Below are positions 44,845 through 56,749 of a DNA stretch of 64,000 nucleotides, piece by piece. The stretch comes from Gibbula magus (lineage: Eukaryota > Mollusca > Gastropoda > Trochida > Trochidae), in assembly GCA_936450465.1 (NCBI GenBank), contig OW388294.1, positions 73,026,622 to 73,090,621 on the forward strand. The letters run 5' to 3'. The translations under genes were made by a program, and so were the position numbers. Numbering within the stretch: the first letter of the stretch is position 1; every line of letters starts with the position of its first letter. The notes under the pieces were generated by a model that made no database searches, had not been told where the DNA came from, and saw only the letters and a list, made by a program, of their open reading frames with translations.

Positions 44845-45216
44845 TCAGCACAGTGTACACTTGAATCCGTTTTTCATATATGTTTTCAGTTCATGAGCAG
44901 ATGATACGGATATCACAGATTCTCCTTTCACATGTGTGAATCTATTAAATGATGGTGCGTGCCATGGATATTTCTGAAGAGGTTTTCTCGTACTCTGCCT
45001 TGTTTGGATATTCCTCTGAAACTGACGTTGTCGTTGTACACGTGTGGAGTCTTCCTGACAGGCTGTGACAGTGTTATTCAGATCAGTAACTGAATCTCTC
45101 TTGCTGCAGCAGGCACAAGTGACGTTCGATGACACATGGCTCTCCAACCACATCTTAACCTTTTTCATGGCCTTTCGTGAACTGGAAGACATCTTAACAT
45201 TTCCAGAGTATTCCAT
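44845..45216 (-). CDS. ORF B, unit 25 (123 aa)
   Basis: Intact, Ser38; private silent change at Ser13. Confidence 0.5.
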   Translation of the reverse strand: MEYSGNVKMSSSSRKAMKKVKMWLESHVSSNVTCACCSKRDSVTDLNNTVTACQEDSTRVQRQRQFQRNIQTRQSTRKPLQKYPWHAPSFNRFTHVKGESVISVSSAHELKTYMKNGFKCTLC

Positions 45217-45789
45217 TGTACGTGTAGCAAAGGGTGTGTATAGTTTGAAGGATGAAGGTGAAATAATACATTACCAATATCAGCTGCTTATATACACACC
45301 ATTAAGACTGTCAAAACACAATGTGAGTAGTGTGAATGCACATGCAGTCAATCAGCACATTTTCCGCTATTTGTAAAGATCAAAGGATTGTGATCAAAGG
45401 GGAAAGTCCGTCACTTTGATCACATGAATTATGCGGCTATACTTCAAAGAATACTTCAATTAATGAAGGTGATTGGTTTGAATGTTGATTCTTTTCTACT
45501 ATCCGGTGCTATCCTTCTACAAATGGCTTTTGATCTCTTCTCCTTCTATTGAAATACAAATAATCCGATTGTGTAGATAAAAAACGCGTCTTTACACACT
45601 CTCATATTGTAAAAACGTACTCATTTATTTCGTTGTTTTAGGTAAAAAGATCATGTTACCAGGTAAGAGTATGTTTCGATACATAAACTCATGTAATGAA
45701 CGTGTGATTACGTGTCTTTTTTATGGTCTGGATATAAGACATTGACATCGTCGAACCCCTGTTAAACTCTTCATGTTCAGTGAGCAGTT

Positions 45790-46257
45790 ATGAATCTTTA
45801 TAGTACATGTTTCATTGGCAATGAACCCGGTTTTTCTAGATCAACACGGAATGGTCAGAACATGTCCGATTCAACAAAGAACAGTGATGGTTATGAACCC
45901 ATGGAAAATCCACGCCTCAGCCATTCTTCCTGTTCAGTGAGGACCAGTGTGTATCATGGTCCCTTACAAAAACTTCAAATGTCTGAAAGACCTCGGCAAA
46001 TTATGCAAGACTCTAGTCAGGAGGACATGTTGTTGAATGAAACTAGTCAACTATCAAAATCCTCAAGAAGCAAACCAGTTTTAGGCATCCGTGCTAAAAT
46101 AATTCAAAGCAACCTAGTTCAGAATGGAAATCAAGATACCTTCATCAAGAAAGAATTTAGAAACATTGAGGCATTCGTCTTGGAGAATGTGACTGCTTTC
46201 AAAAGAGGAAGTTTTGGCAGAAAGACCATGCGGAAATCGGTCCATCCATTCCACTAA
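45790..46257 (+). CDS. ORF A, unit 26 (155 aa)
   Basis: Same protein as unit 23. Confidence 0.4.
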   Translation: MNLYSTCFIGNEPGFSRSTRNGQNMSDSTKNSDGYEPMENPRLSHSSCSVRTSVYHGPLQKLQMSERPRQIMQDSSQEDMLLNETSQLSKSSRSKPVLGIRAKIIQSNLVQNGNQDTFIKKEFRNIEAFVLENVTAFKRGSFGRKTMRKSVHPFH

Positions 46258-46665
46258 CAAACTTTCACAGTCGTCTAGTTGTTTTACAATCAAATATTTG
46301 ATAGTGCTATGTTCTGAAAACTGTTGATTTTGTAAAAATCCCATTGAAGCCAAATAAGAATACAATGATATTTCAATTGGTGTATATGATGTGTGATCTG
46401 GTATGTACTCTAGTCAGAAAGTTATGTTGTCTCCGTGTACATTGGCAAGTTCACTCAAGGAATAAAAACAAAGGAATATCAAATTGTTTTTCACTCTTTT
46501 ATTATCTTTGTGTTCAACAAAGGTGACTTTCAATATTATAAAATAACCTTTCGCAAAGGAAAACAAAGTAACATCGCATACAATACATCAACAACATAGG
46601 ATTATTGAAAATAGCAATGAAAATGAACAACAACACGATAACAAGGGTAAAGGTGACATTGCATG

Positions 46666-47037
46666 TCAGCACAGTGTACACTTGAATCCGTTTTTCATAT
46701 ATGTTTTCAGTTCATGAGCAGATGAAACGGATATCACAGATTCTCCTTTCACATGTGTGAATCTATTAAATGATGGTGCGTGCCATGGATATTTCTGAAG
46801 AGGTTTTCTCGTACTCTGCCTTGTTTGGATATTCCTCTGAAACTGACGTTGTCGTTGTACACGTGTAGAGTCTTCCTGACAGGCTGTGACAGTGTTATTC
46901 AGATCAGAAACTGAATCTCTCTTCCTGCAGCAGGCACAAGTGACGTTCGATGACACATGGCTCTCCACCCACATCTTAACCTTTTTCATGGCCTTTCGGG
47001 AACTTGAAGACATCTTAACATGTCCAGAGTATTCCAT
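46666..47037 (-). CDS. ORF B, unit 26 (123 aa)
   Basis: Intact. His6, Val24, Ser44. Confidence 0.5.
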   Translation of the reverse strand: MEYSGHVKMSSSSRKAMKKVKMWVESHVSSNVTCACCRKRDSVSDLNNTVTACQEDSTRVQRQRQFQRNIQTRQSTRKPLQKYPWHAPSFNRFTHVKGESVISVSSAHELKTYMKNGFKCTLC

Positions 47038-47610
47038 TGTACGTGTAGCAAAGGGTGTGTATAGTTTGAAGGATGAAGGTGAAATAATATATTACCAATA
47101 TCAGCTGCTTATATACACACCATCAAGACTGTCAAAACACAATGTGAGTAGTGTGAATGCACATGCAGTCAATCAGCACATTTTCCGCTATTTGTAAAGA
47201 TCAAAGGATTGTGATCAAAGGGGAAAGTCCGTCACTTTGATCACATTAATTATGCGGCTATACTTCAAAGAATACTTCAATTAATGAAGGTGATTGGTTT
47301 GAATGTTGATTCTTTTCTACTATCCGGTGCTATCCTTCTACAAATGGCTTTTGATCTCTTCTCCTTCTATTGAAATACAAATAATCCGATCGTGTAGATA
47401 ATAAACGCTTCTTTACACACTCTCATATTGTAAAAACGTACTCATTTATTTCGTTGTTTTAGGTAAAAAGATCATGTTACCAGGTAAGAGTATGTTTCGA
47501 TACATAAACTCATGTAATGAACGTGTGATTACGTGTCTTTTTTATGGTCTGGATATAAGACATTGACATCGTCGAACCCCTGTTAAACTCTTCATGTTCA
47601 GTGAGCAGTT

Positions 47611-48078
47611 ATGAATCTTTATAGTACATGTTTCATTGGCAATGAACCCGGTTTTTCTAGATCAACACGGAATGGTCAGAACATGTCCGATTCAACAAAG
47701 AACAGTGATGGTTATGAACCCATGGAAAATCCACGCCTCAGCCATTCTTCCTGTTCAGTGAGGACCAGTGTGTATCATGGTCCCTTACAAAAACTTCAAA
47801 TGTCTGAAAGACCTCGGCAAATTATGCAAGACTCTAGTCAGGAGGACATGTTGTTGAATGAAACTAGTCAACTATCAAAATCCTCAAGAAGCAAACCAGT
47901 TTTAGGCATCCGTGCTAAAATAATTCAAAGCAACCTAGTTCAGAATGGAAATCAAGATACCTTCATCAAGAAAGAATTTAGAAACATTGAGGCATTCGTC
48001 TTGGAGAATGTGACTGCTTTCAAAAGAGGAAGTTTTGGCAGAAAGACCATGCGGAAATCGGTCCATCCATTCCACTAA
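47611..48078 (+). CDS. ORF A, unit 27 (155 aa)
   Basis: Same protein as unit 23. Confidence 0.4.
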   Translation: MNLYSTCFIGNEPGFSRSTRNGQNMSDSTKNSDGYEPMENPRLSHSSCSVRTSVYHGPLQKLQMSERPRQIMQDSSQEDMLLNETSQLSKSSRSKPVLGIRAKIIQSNLVQNGNQDTFIKKEFRNIEAFVLENVTAFKRGSFGRKTMRKSVHPFH

Positions 48079-48486
48079 CAAACTTTCACAGTCGTCTAGT
48101 TGTTTTACAATCAAATATTTGATAGTGCTATGTTCTGAAAACTGTTGATTTTGTAAAAATCCCATTGAAGCCAAATAAGAATACAATGATATTTCAATTG
48201 GTGTATATGATGTGTGATCTGGTATGTACTCTAGTCAGAAAGTTATGTTGTCTCCGTGTACATTGGCAAGTTCACTCAAGGAATAAAAACAAAGGAATAT
48301 CAAATTGTTTTTCACTCTTTTATTATCTTTGTGTTCAACAAAGGTGACTTTCAATATTATAAAATAACCTTTCGCAAAGGAAAACAAAGTAACATCGCAT
48401 ACAATACATCAACAACATAGGATTATTGAAAATAGCAATGAAAATGAACAACAACACGATAACAAGGGTAAAGGTGACATTGCATG

Positions 48487-48858
48487 TCAGCACAGTGTAC
48501 ACTTGAATCCGTTTTTCATATATGTTTTCAGTTCATGAGCAGATGAAACGGATATCACAGATTCTCCTTTCACATGTGTGAATCTATTAAATGATGGTGC
48601 GTGCCATGGATATTTCTGAAGAGGTTTTCTCGTACTCTGCCTTGTTTGGATATTCCTCTGAAACTGACGTTGTCGTTGTACACGTGTAGAGTCTTCCTGA
48701 CAGGCTGTGACAGTGTTATTCAGATCAGAAACTGAATCTCTCTTCCTGCAGCAGGCACAAGTGACGTTCGATGACACATGGCTCTCCACCCACATCTTAA
48801 CCTTTTTCATGGCCTTTCGGGAACTTGAAGACATCTTAACATGTCCAGAGTATTCCAT
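48487..48858 (-). CDS. ORF B, unit 27 (123 aa)
   Basis: Same protein as unit 26. Confidence 0.5.
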   Translation of the reverse strand: MEYSGHVKMSSSSRKAMKKVKMWVESHVSSNVTCACCRKRDSVSDLNNTVTACQEDSTRVQRQRQFQRNIQTRQSTRKPLQKYPWHAPSFNRFTHVKGESVISVSSAHELKTYMKNGFKCTLC

Positions 48859-49438
48859 TGTACGTGTAGCAAAGGGTGTGTATAGTTTGAAGGATGAAGG
48901 TGAAATAATATATTACCAATATCAGCTGCTTATATACACACCATCAAGACTGTCAAAACACAATGTGAGTAGTGTGAATGCACATGCAGTCAATCAGCAC
49001 ATTTTCCGCTATTTGTAAAGATCAAAGGATTGTGATCAAAGGGGAAAGTCCGTCACTTTGATCACATTAATTATGCGGCTATACTTCAAAGAATACTTCA
49101 ATTAATGAAGGTGATTGGTTTGAATGTTGATTCTTTTCTACTATCCGGTGCTATCCTTCTACAAATGGCTTTTGATCTCTTCTCCTTCTATTGAAATACA
49201 AATAATCCGATTGTGTAGATAATATACGCTTCTTTACACACTCTCATATTGTAAAAACGTACTCATTTATTTCGTTGTTTTAGGTAAAAAGATCATGTCA
49301 CCAGGTAAGAGTATGTTTCGATACATAAACTCATGTAATGAACGTGTGATTACATTGAACGTGTCTTTTTTATGGTCTGGATATAAGACATTGACATCGT
49401 CGAACCCCTGTTAAACTCTTCATGTTCAGTGAGCAGTT

Positions 49439-49966
49439 ATGAATCTTTATAGTACATGTATCATTGGCAATGAACCCGGTTTTTCTAGATCAACACGGAA
49501 TGGTCAGAACATGTCCGATTCAACAAAGAACAGTGATGGTTATGAACCCATGGAAAATCCACGCCTCAGCCATTCTTCCTGTTCAGTGAGGACCAGTGTG
49601 TATCATGGTCCCTTACAAAAACTTCAAATGTCTGAAAGACCTCGGCAAATTATGCAAGACTCTAGTCAGGAGGACATGTTGTTGAATGAAACTAGTCAAC
49701 TATCAAAATCCTCAAGAAGCAAACCAGTTTTAGGCATCCGTGCTAAAATAATTCAAAGCAACCTAGTTCAGAATGGAAATCAAGATACCTTCATCAAGAA
49801 AAAATTTAGAAACATTGAGGCATTCGTCTTGGAGAATGTGACTGCTTTCAAAAGAGGAAGTTTTGGCAGAAAGACCATGCGGAAATCGGTCCATCCATTC
49901 CACAAACAAACTTTCACAGTCCTCTTGTTGTTTTACAATCAAATATTTGATAGTGCTATGTTCTGA
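49439..49966 (+). CDS. ORF A, unit 28, extended C-terminus (175 aa)
   Basis: TAG lost as in unit 4 (here via CTCTTG), with Lys122 and Ser92. The candidate first exon has Ser for Leu at its second codon (ATGTCACCAG). Confidence 0.38.
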   Translation: MNLYSTCIIGNEPGFSRSTRNGQNMSDSTKNSDGYEPMENPRLSHSSCSVRTSVYHGPLQKLQMSERPRQIMQDSSQEDMLLNETSQLSKSSRSKPVLGIRAKIIQSNLVQNGNQDTFIKKKFRNIEAFVLENVTAFKRGSFGRKTMRKSVHPFHKQTFTVLLLFYNQIFDSAMF

Positions 49967-50315
49967 AAACTGTTGATTTTGTAAAAAATCCCGTTGAAAC
50001 CAAATAAGAATACAATGATATTTCAATTGGTGTATATGATGTGTGATCTGGTATGTTCTCTAGTCAGAAAGTTATGTTGTCTCCGTGTACATTGGCAAGT
50101 TCACTCAAGGAATAAAAACAAAGGAATATCAAATTGTTTTTCACTCTTTTATTATCTTTGTGTTCAACAAAGGTGACTTTCAATATTATAAAATAACCTT
50201 TCGCAAAGGAAAACAAAGTAACATCGCATACAATACATCAACAACATAGGATTATTGAAAATAGCAATGAAAATGAACAACAACACGATAACAAGGGTAA
50301 AGGTGACATTGCATG

Positions 50316-50687
50316 TCAGCACAGTGTACACTTGAATCCGTTTTTCATATATGTTTTCAGTTCATGAGCAGATGAAATGGATATCACAGATTCTCCTTTC
50401 ACATGTGTGAATCTATTAAATGATGGTGCGTGCCATGGATATTTCTGAAGAGGTTTTCGCGTACTCTGCCTTGTTTGGATATTCCTCTGAAACTGACGTT
50501 GTCGTTGTACACGTGTGGAGTCTTCCTGACAGGCTGTGACAGTGTTATTCAGATCAGTAACTGAATCTCTCTTCCTGCAGCAGGCACAAGTGACGTTCGA
50601 TGACACATGGCTCTCCAACCACATCTTAACCTTTTTCATGGCCTTTCGGGAACTGGAAGACATCTTAACATGTCCAGAGTATTCCAT
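50316..50687 (-). CDS. ORF B, unit 28 (123 aa)
   Basis: Intact. His6, private Ile104; first unit with the silent CGA codon at Arg77 that marks units 28 and 30-33. Confidence 0.5.
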   Translation of the reverse strand: MEYSGHVKMSSSSRKAMKKVKMWLESHVSSNVTCACCRKRDSVTDLNNTVTACQEDSTRVQRQRQFQRNIQTRQSTRKPLQKYPWHAPSFNRFTHVKGESVISISSAHELKTYMKNGFKCTLC

Positions 50688-51267
50688 TGTACGTGTACCA
50701 AAGGGTGTGTATAGTTTGAAGGATGAAGGTGAAATAATATATTACCAATATCAGCTGCTTATATACACACCATCAAGACTGTCAAAACACAATGTGAGTA
50801 GTGTGAATGCACATGCAGTCAATCAGCACATTTTCCGCTAATTGTAAAGATCAAAGGATTGTGATCAAAGGGGAAAGTCCGTCACTTTGATCACATGAAT
50901 TATGCGGCTATAATTAAAAGAATACTTCAATTAATGAAGGTGATTGGTTTGAATGTTGATTCTCTTCTACTATCCGGTGCTATCCTTCTACAAATGGCTT
51001 TTGATCTCTTCTCCTTCTATTGAAATACAAATAATCCGATTGTGTAGATAATAAACGCTTCTTTACACACTCTCATATTGTAAAAACGTACTCATTTATT
51101 TCGTTGTTTTAGGTAAAAAGATCATGTTACCAGGTAAGAGTATGTTTCGATACATAAACTCATGTAATGAACGTGTGATTACATTGTACGTGTCTTTGTT
51201 ATGTTCTGGATATAAGACATTGACATCGTCGAACCCCTGATAAACTCTTCATGTTCAGTGAGCAGTT

Positions 51268-51756
51268 ATGAATCTTTATAGTACATGTTTCATTGGCAAT
51301 GAACCCGGTTTTTCTAGATCAACACGGAATGGTCAGAACATGTCCGATTCAACAAAGAACAGTGATGGTTATGAACCCATGGAAAATCCACGCCTCAGCC
51401 ATTCTTCCTGTTCAGTGAGGACCAGTGTGTATCATGGTCCCTTACAAAAACTTCAAATGTCTGAAAGACCTCGGCAAATTATGCAAGACTCTAGTCAGGA
51501 GGACATGTTGTTGAATGAAACTAGTCAACTATCAAAATCCCCAAGAAGCAAACCAGTTTTAGGCATCCGTGCTAAAATAATTCAAAGCAACCTAGTTCAG
51601 AATGGAAATCAAGATACCTTCATCAAGAATGAATTTAGAAACATTGAGGCATTCGTCTTGGAGAATGTGACTGCTTTCAAAAGAGGAAGTTTTGGCAGAA
51701 AGACCATGCGGAAATCGGTCCATCCATTCCACAAACAAACTTTCACAGTCGTCTAG
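51268..51756 (+). CDS. ORF A, unit 29 (162 aa)
   Basis: Phe8 and Asn121; founder sequence type of the last family. Confidence 0.4.
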   Translation: MNLYSTCFIGNEPGFSRSTRNGQNMSDSTKNSDGYEPMENPRLSHSSCSVRTSVYHGPLQKLQMSERPRQIMQDSSQEDMLLNETSQLSKSPRSKPVLGIRAKIIQSNLVQNGNQDTFIKNEFRNIEAFVLENVTAFKRGSFGRKTMRKSVHPFHKQTFTVV

Positions 51757-52143
51757 TTGTTTTACAATCAAATATTTGATAGTGCTATGTTCTGAAAACT
51801 GTTGATTTTGTAAAAATCCCATTGAAGCCAAATAAGAATACAATGATATTTCAATTGGTGTATATGATGTGTGATCTGGTATGTTCTCTAGTCAGAAAGT
51901 TATGTTGTCTCCGTGTACATTGGCAAGTTCACTCAAGGAATAAAAACAAAGGAATATCAACTTGTTTTTCACTCTTTTATTATCTTTGTGTTCAACAAAG
52001 GTGACTTTCAATATTATAAAATAACCTTTCGCAAAGGAAAACAAAGTAACATCGCATACAATACATCAACAACATAGGATTATTGAAAATAGCAATGAAA
52101 ATGAACAACAACACGATAACAAGGGTAAAGGTGACATTGCATG

Positions 52144-52515
52144 TCAGCACAGTGTACACTTGAATCCGTTTTTCATATATGTTTTCAGTTCATGAGCAGA
52201 TGATACGGATATCACAGATTCTCCTTTCACATGTGTGAATCTATTAAATGATGGTGCGTGCCATGGATATTTCTGAAGAGGTTTTCTCGTACTCTGCCTT
52301 GTTTGGATATTCCTCTGAAACTGACGTTGTCGTTGTACACGTGTGGAGTCTTCCTGACAGGCTGTGACAGTGTTATTCAGATCAGTAACTGAATCTCTCT
52401 TGCTGCAGCAGGCACAAGTGACGTTCGATGACACATGGCTCTCCAACCACATCTTAACCTTTTTCATGGCCTTTCGGGAACTGGAAGACGTCTTAACATT
52501 TCCAGAGTATTCCAT
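52144..52515 (-). CDS. ORF B, unit 29 (123 aa)
   Basis: Intact. Thr9 and Ser38. Promoter-side haplotype (GTTCGTTGTAG, then AAAGTGAAAT) resembles units 1 and 3, 47-50 kb away. Confidence 0.5.
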   Translation of the reverse strand: MEYSGNVKTSSSSRKAMKKVKMWLESHVSSNVTCACCSKRDSVTDLNNTVTACQEDSTRVQRQRQFQRNIQTRQSTRKPLQKYPWHAPSFNRFTHVKGESVISVSSAHELKTYMKNGFKCTLC

Positions 52516-53094
52516 TGTTCGTTGTAGCAAAGGGTGTTTAGTTTGAAGGATGAAAGTGAAATAATATCATACCAATATCAGCTGCTTATATACACACCAT
52601 CAAGACTGTCAAAACACAATGTGAGTAGTGTGAATGCACATGCAGTCAATCAGCACATTTTCCGCTATTTGTAAAGATCAAAGGATTGTGATCAAAGGGT
52701 AAAGTCCGTCACTTTGATCACATGAATTATGCGGCTATACTTCAAAGAATACTTCAATTAATGAAGGTGATTGGTTTGAATGTTGATTCTCTTCTACTAT
52801 CCGGTGCTATCCTTCTACAAATGGCTTTTGATCTCTTCTCCTTCTATTGAAATACAAATAATCCGATTGTGTAGATAATAAACGCTTCTTTACACACTCT
52901 CATATTGTAAAAACGTACTCATTTATTTCGTTGTTTTAGGTAAAAAGATCATGTTACCAGGTAAGAGTATGTTTCGATACATAAACTCATGTAATGAACG
53001 TGTGATTACATTGTACGTGTCTTTGTTATGTTCTGGATATAAGACATTGACATCGTCGAACCCCTGATAAACTCTTCATGTTCAGTGAGCAGTT

Positions 53095-53583
53095 ATGAAT
53101 CTTTATAGTACATGTTTCATTGGCAATGAACCCGGTTTTTCTAGATCAACACGGAATGGTCAGAACATGTCCGATTCAACAAAGAACAGTGATGGTTATG
53201 AACCCATGGAAAATCCACGCCTCAGCCATTCTTCCTGTTCAGTGAGGACCAGTGTGTATCATGGTCCCTTACAAAAACTTCAAATGTCTGAAAGACCTCG
53301 GCAAATTATGCAAGACTCTAGTCAGGAGGACATGTTGTTGAATGAAACTAGTCAACTATCAAAATCCCCAAGAAGCAAACCAGTTTTAGGCATCCGTGCT
53401 AAAATAATTCAAAGCAACCTAGTTCAGAATGGAAATCAAGATACCTTCATCAAGAATGAATTTAGAAACATTGAGGCATTCGTCTTGGAGAATGTGACTG
53501 CTTTCAAAAGAGGAAGTTTTGGCAGAAAGACCATGCGGAAATCGGTCCATCCATTCCACAAACAAACTTTCACAGTCGTCTAG
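53095..53583 (+). CDS. ORF A, unit 30 (162 aa)
   Basis: Same protein as unit 29. Confidence 0.4.
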   Translation: MNLYSTCFIGNEPGFSRSTRNGQNMSDSTKNSDGYEPMENPRLSHSSCSVRTSVYHGPLQKLQMSERPRQIMQDSSQEDMLLNETSQLSKSPRSKPVLGIRAKIIQSNLVQNGNQDTFIKNEFRNIEAFVLENVTAFKRGSFGRKTMRKSVHPFHKQTFTVV

Positions 53584-53970
53584 TTGTTTTACAATCAAAT
53601 ATTTGATAGTGCTATGTTCTGAAAACTGTTGATTTTGTAAAAATCCCATTGAAGCCAAATAAGAATACAATGATATTTCAATTGGTGTATATGATGTGTG
53701 ATCTGGTATGTTCTCTAGTCAGAAAGTTATGTTGTCTCCGTGTACATTGGCAAGTTCACTCAAGGAATAAAAACAAAGGAATATCAACTTGTTTTTCACT
53801 CTTTTATTATCTTTGTGTTCAACAAAGGTGACTTTCAATATTATAAAATAACCTTTCGCAAAGGAAAACAAAGTAACATCGCATACAATACATCAACAAC
53901 ATAGGATTATTGAAAATAGCAATGAAAATGAACAACAACACGATAACAAGGGTAAAGGTGACATTGCATG

Positions 53971-54342
53971 TCAGCACAGTGTACACTTGAATCCGTTTTT
54001 CATATATGTTTTCAGTTCATGAGCAGATGATACGGATATCACAGATTCTCCTTTCACATGTGTGAATCTATTAAATGATGGTGCGTGCCATGGATATTTC
54101 TGAAGAGGTTTTCGCGTACTCTGCCTTGTTTGGATATTCCTCTGAAACTGACGTTGTCGTTGTACACGTGTGGAGTCTTCCTGACAGGCTGTGACAGTGT
54201 TATTCAGATCAGTAACTGAATCTCTCTTCCTGCAGCAGGCACAAGTGACGTTCGATGACACATGGCTCTCCAACCACATCTTAACCTTTTTCATGGCCTT
54301 TCGGGAACTGGAAGACATCTTAACATGTCCAGAGTATTCCAT
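53971..54342 (-). CDS. ORF B, unit 30 (123 aa)
   Basis: Intact, His6. The leader has ACCAAAGG where most units have GCAAAGG. Confidence 0.5.
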   Translation of the reverse strand: MEYSGHVKMSSSSRKAMKKVKMWLESHVSSNVTCACCRKRDSVTDLNNTVTACQEDSTRVQRQRQFQRNIQTRQSTRKPLQKYPWHAPSFNRFTHVKGESVISVSSAHELKTYMKNGFKCTLC

Positions 54343-54922
54343 TGTACGTGTACCAAAGGGTGTGTATAGTTTGAAGGATGAAGGTGAAATAATATATTAC
54401 CAATATCAGCTGCTTATATACACACCATCAAGACTGTCAAAACACAATGTGAGTAGTGTGAATGCACATGCAGTCAATCAGCACATTTTCCGCTATTTGT
54501 AAAGATCAAAGGATTGTGATCAAAGGGGAAAGTCCGTCACTTTGATCACATGAATTATGCGCCTATAATTAAAAGAATACTTCAATTAATGAAGGTGATT
54601 GGTTTGAATGTTGATTCTCTTCTACTATCCGGTGCTATCCTTCTACAAATGGCTTTTGATCTCTTCTCCTTCTATTGAAATACAAATAATCCGATTGTGT
54701 AGATAATAAACGCTTCTTTACACACTCTCATATTGTAAAAACGTACTCATTTATTTCGTTGTTTTAGGTTAAAAGATCATGTTACCAGGTAAGAGTATGT
54801 TTCGATACATAAACTCATGTAATGAACGTGTGATTACATTGTACGTGTCTTTGTTATGTTCTGGATATAAGACATTGACATCGTCGAACCCCTGATAAAC
54901 TCTTCATGTTCAGTGAGCAGTT

Positions 54923-55410
54923 ATGAATCTTTATAGTACATGTTTCATTGGCAATGAACCCGGTTTTTCTAGATCAACACGGAATGGTCAGAACATGTCC
55001 GATTCAACAAAGAACAGTGATGGTTATGAACCCATGGAAAATCCACGCCTCAGCCATTCTTCCGTTCAGTGAGGACCAGTGTGTATCAAGGTCCCTTACA
55101 AAAACTTCAAATGTCTGAAAGACCTCGGCAAATTATGCAAGACTCTAGTCAGGAGGACATGTTGTTGAATGAAACTAGTCAACTATCAAAATCCCCAAGA
55201 AGCAAACCAGTTTTAGGCATCCGTGCTAAAATAATTCAAAGCAACCTAGTTCAGAATGGAAATCAAGATACCTTCATCAAGAATGAATTTAGAAACATTG
55301 AGGCATTCGTCTTGGAGAATGTGACTGCTTTCAAAAGAGGAAGTTTTGGCAGAAAGACCATGCGGAAATCGGTCCATCCATTCCACAAACAAACTTTCAC
55401 AGTCGTCTAG
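54923..55410 (+). pseudogene. ORF A, unit 31, 1-nt deletion near codon 48
   Basis: TCCTGTTCAG is TCCGTTCAG, shifting the frame; no ATG restart follows soon. Gln56 and Asn121 downstream. This is the third independent frameshift of ORF A and is found only here. Confidence 0.75.
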
Positions 55411-55797
55411 TTGTTTTACAATCAAATATTTGATAGTGCTATGTTCTGAAAACTGTTGATTTTGTAAAAATCCCATTGAAGCCAAATAAGAATACAATGA
55501 TATTTCAATTGGTGTATATGATGTGTGATCTGGTATGTTCTCTAGTCAGAAAGTTATGTTGTCTCCGTGTACATTGGCAAGTTCACTCAAGGAATAAAAA
55601 CAAAGGAATATCAACTTGTTTTTCACTCTTTTATTATCTTTGTGTTCAACAAAGGTGACTTTCAATATTATAAAATAACCTTTCGCAAAGGAAAACAAAG
55701 TAACATCGCATACAATACATCAACAACATAGGATTATTGAAAATAGCAATGAAAATGAACAACAACACGATAACAAGGGTAAAGGTGACATTGCATG

Positions 55798-56169
55798 TCA
55801 GCACAGTGTACACTTGAATCCGTTTTTCATATATGTTTTCAGTTCATGAGCAGATGATACGGATATCACAGATTCTCCTTTCACATGTGTGAATCTATTA
55901 AATGATGGTGCGTGCCATGGATATTTCTGAAGAGGTTTTCGCGTACTCTGCCTTGTTTGGATATTCCTCTGAAACTGACGTTGTCGTTGTACACGTGTGG
56001 AGTCTTCCTGACAGGCTGTGACAGTGTTATTCAGATCAGTAACTGAATCTCTCTTCCTGCAGCAGGCACAAGTGACGTTCGATGACACATGGCTCTCCAA
56101 CCACATCTTAACCTTTTTCATGGCCTTTCGGGAACTGGAAGACATCTTAACATGTCCAGAGTATACCAT
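55798..56169 (-). CDS. ORF B, unit 31 (123 aa)
   Basis: Intact. Private Val2 also changes the base pattern after the start codon; ATG still followed by G. Confidence 0.5.
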   Translation of the reverse strand: MVYSGHVKMSSSSRKAMKKVKMWLESHVSSNVTCACCRKRDSVTDLNNTVTACQEDSTRVQRQRQFQRNIQTRQSTRKPLQKYPWHAPSFNRFTHVKGESVISVSSAHELKTYMKNGFKCTLC

Positions 56170-56749
56170 TGTACGTGTACCAAAGGGTGTGTATAGTTTG
56201 AAGGATGAAGGTGAAATAATATATTACCAATATCAGCTGCTTATATACACACCATCAAGACTGTCAAAACACAATGTGAGTAGTGTGAATGCACATGCAG
56301 TCAATCAGCACATTTTCCGCTATTTGTAAAGATCAAAGGATTGTGATCAAAGGGGAAAGTCCGTCACTTTGATCACATGAATTATGCGGCTATAATTAAA
56401 AGAATACTTCAATTAATGAAGGTGATTGGTTTGAATGTTGATTCTCTTCTACTATCCGGTGCTATCCTTCTACAAATGGCTTTTGATCTCTTCTCCTTCT
56501 ATTGAAATACAAATAATCCGATTGTGTAGATAATAAACGCTTCTTTACACACTCTCATATTGTAAAAACGTACTCATTTATTTCGTTGTTTTAGGTAAAA
56601 AGATCATGTTACCAGGTAAGAGTATGTTTCGATACATAAACTCATGTAATGAACGTGTGATTACATTGTACGTGTCTTTGTTATGTTCTGGATATAAGAC
56701 ATTGACATCGTCGAACCCCTGATAAACTCTTCATGTTCTGTGAGCAGTT

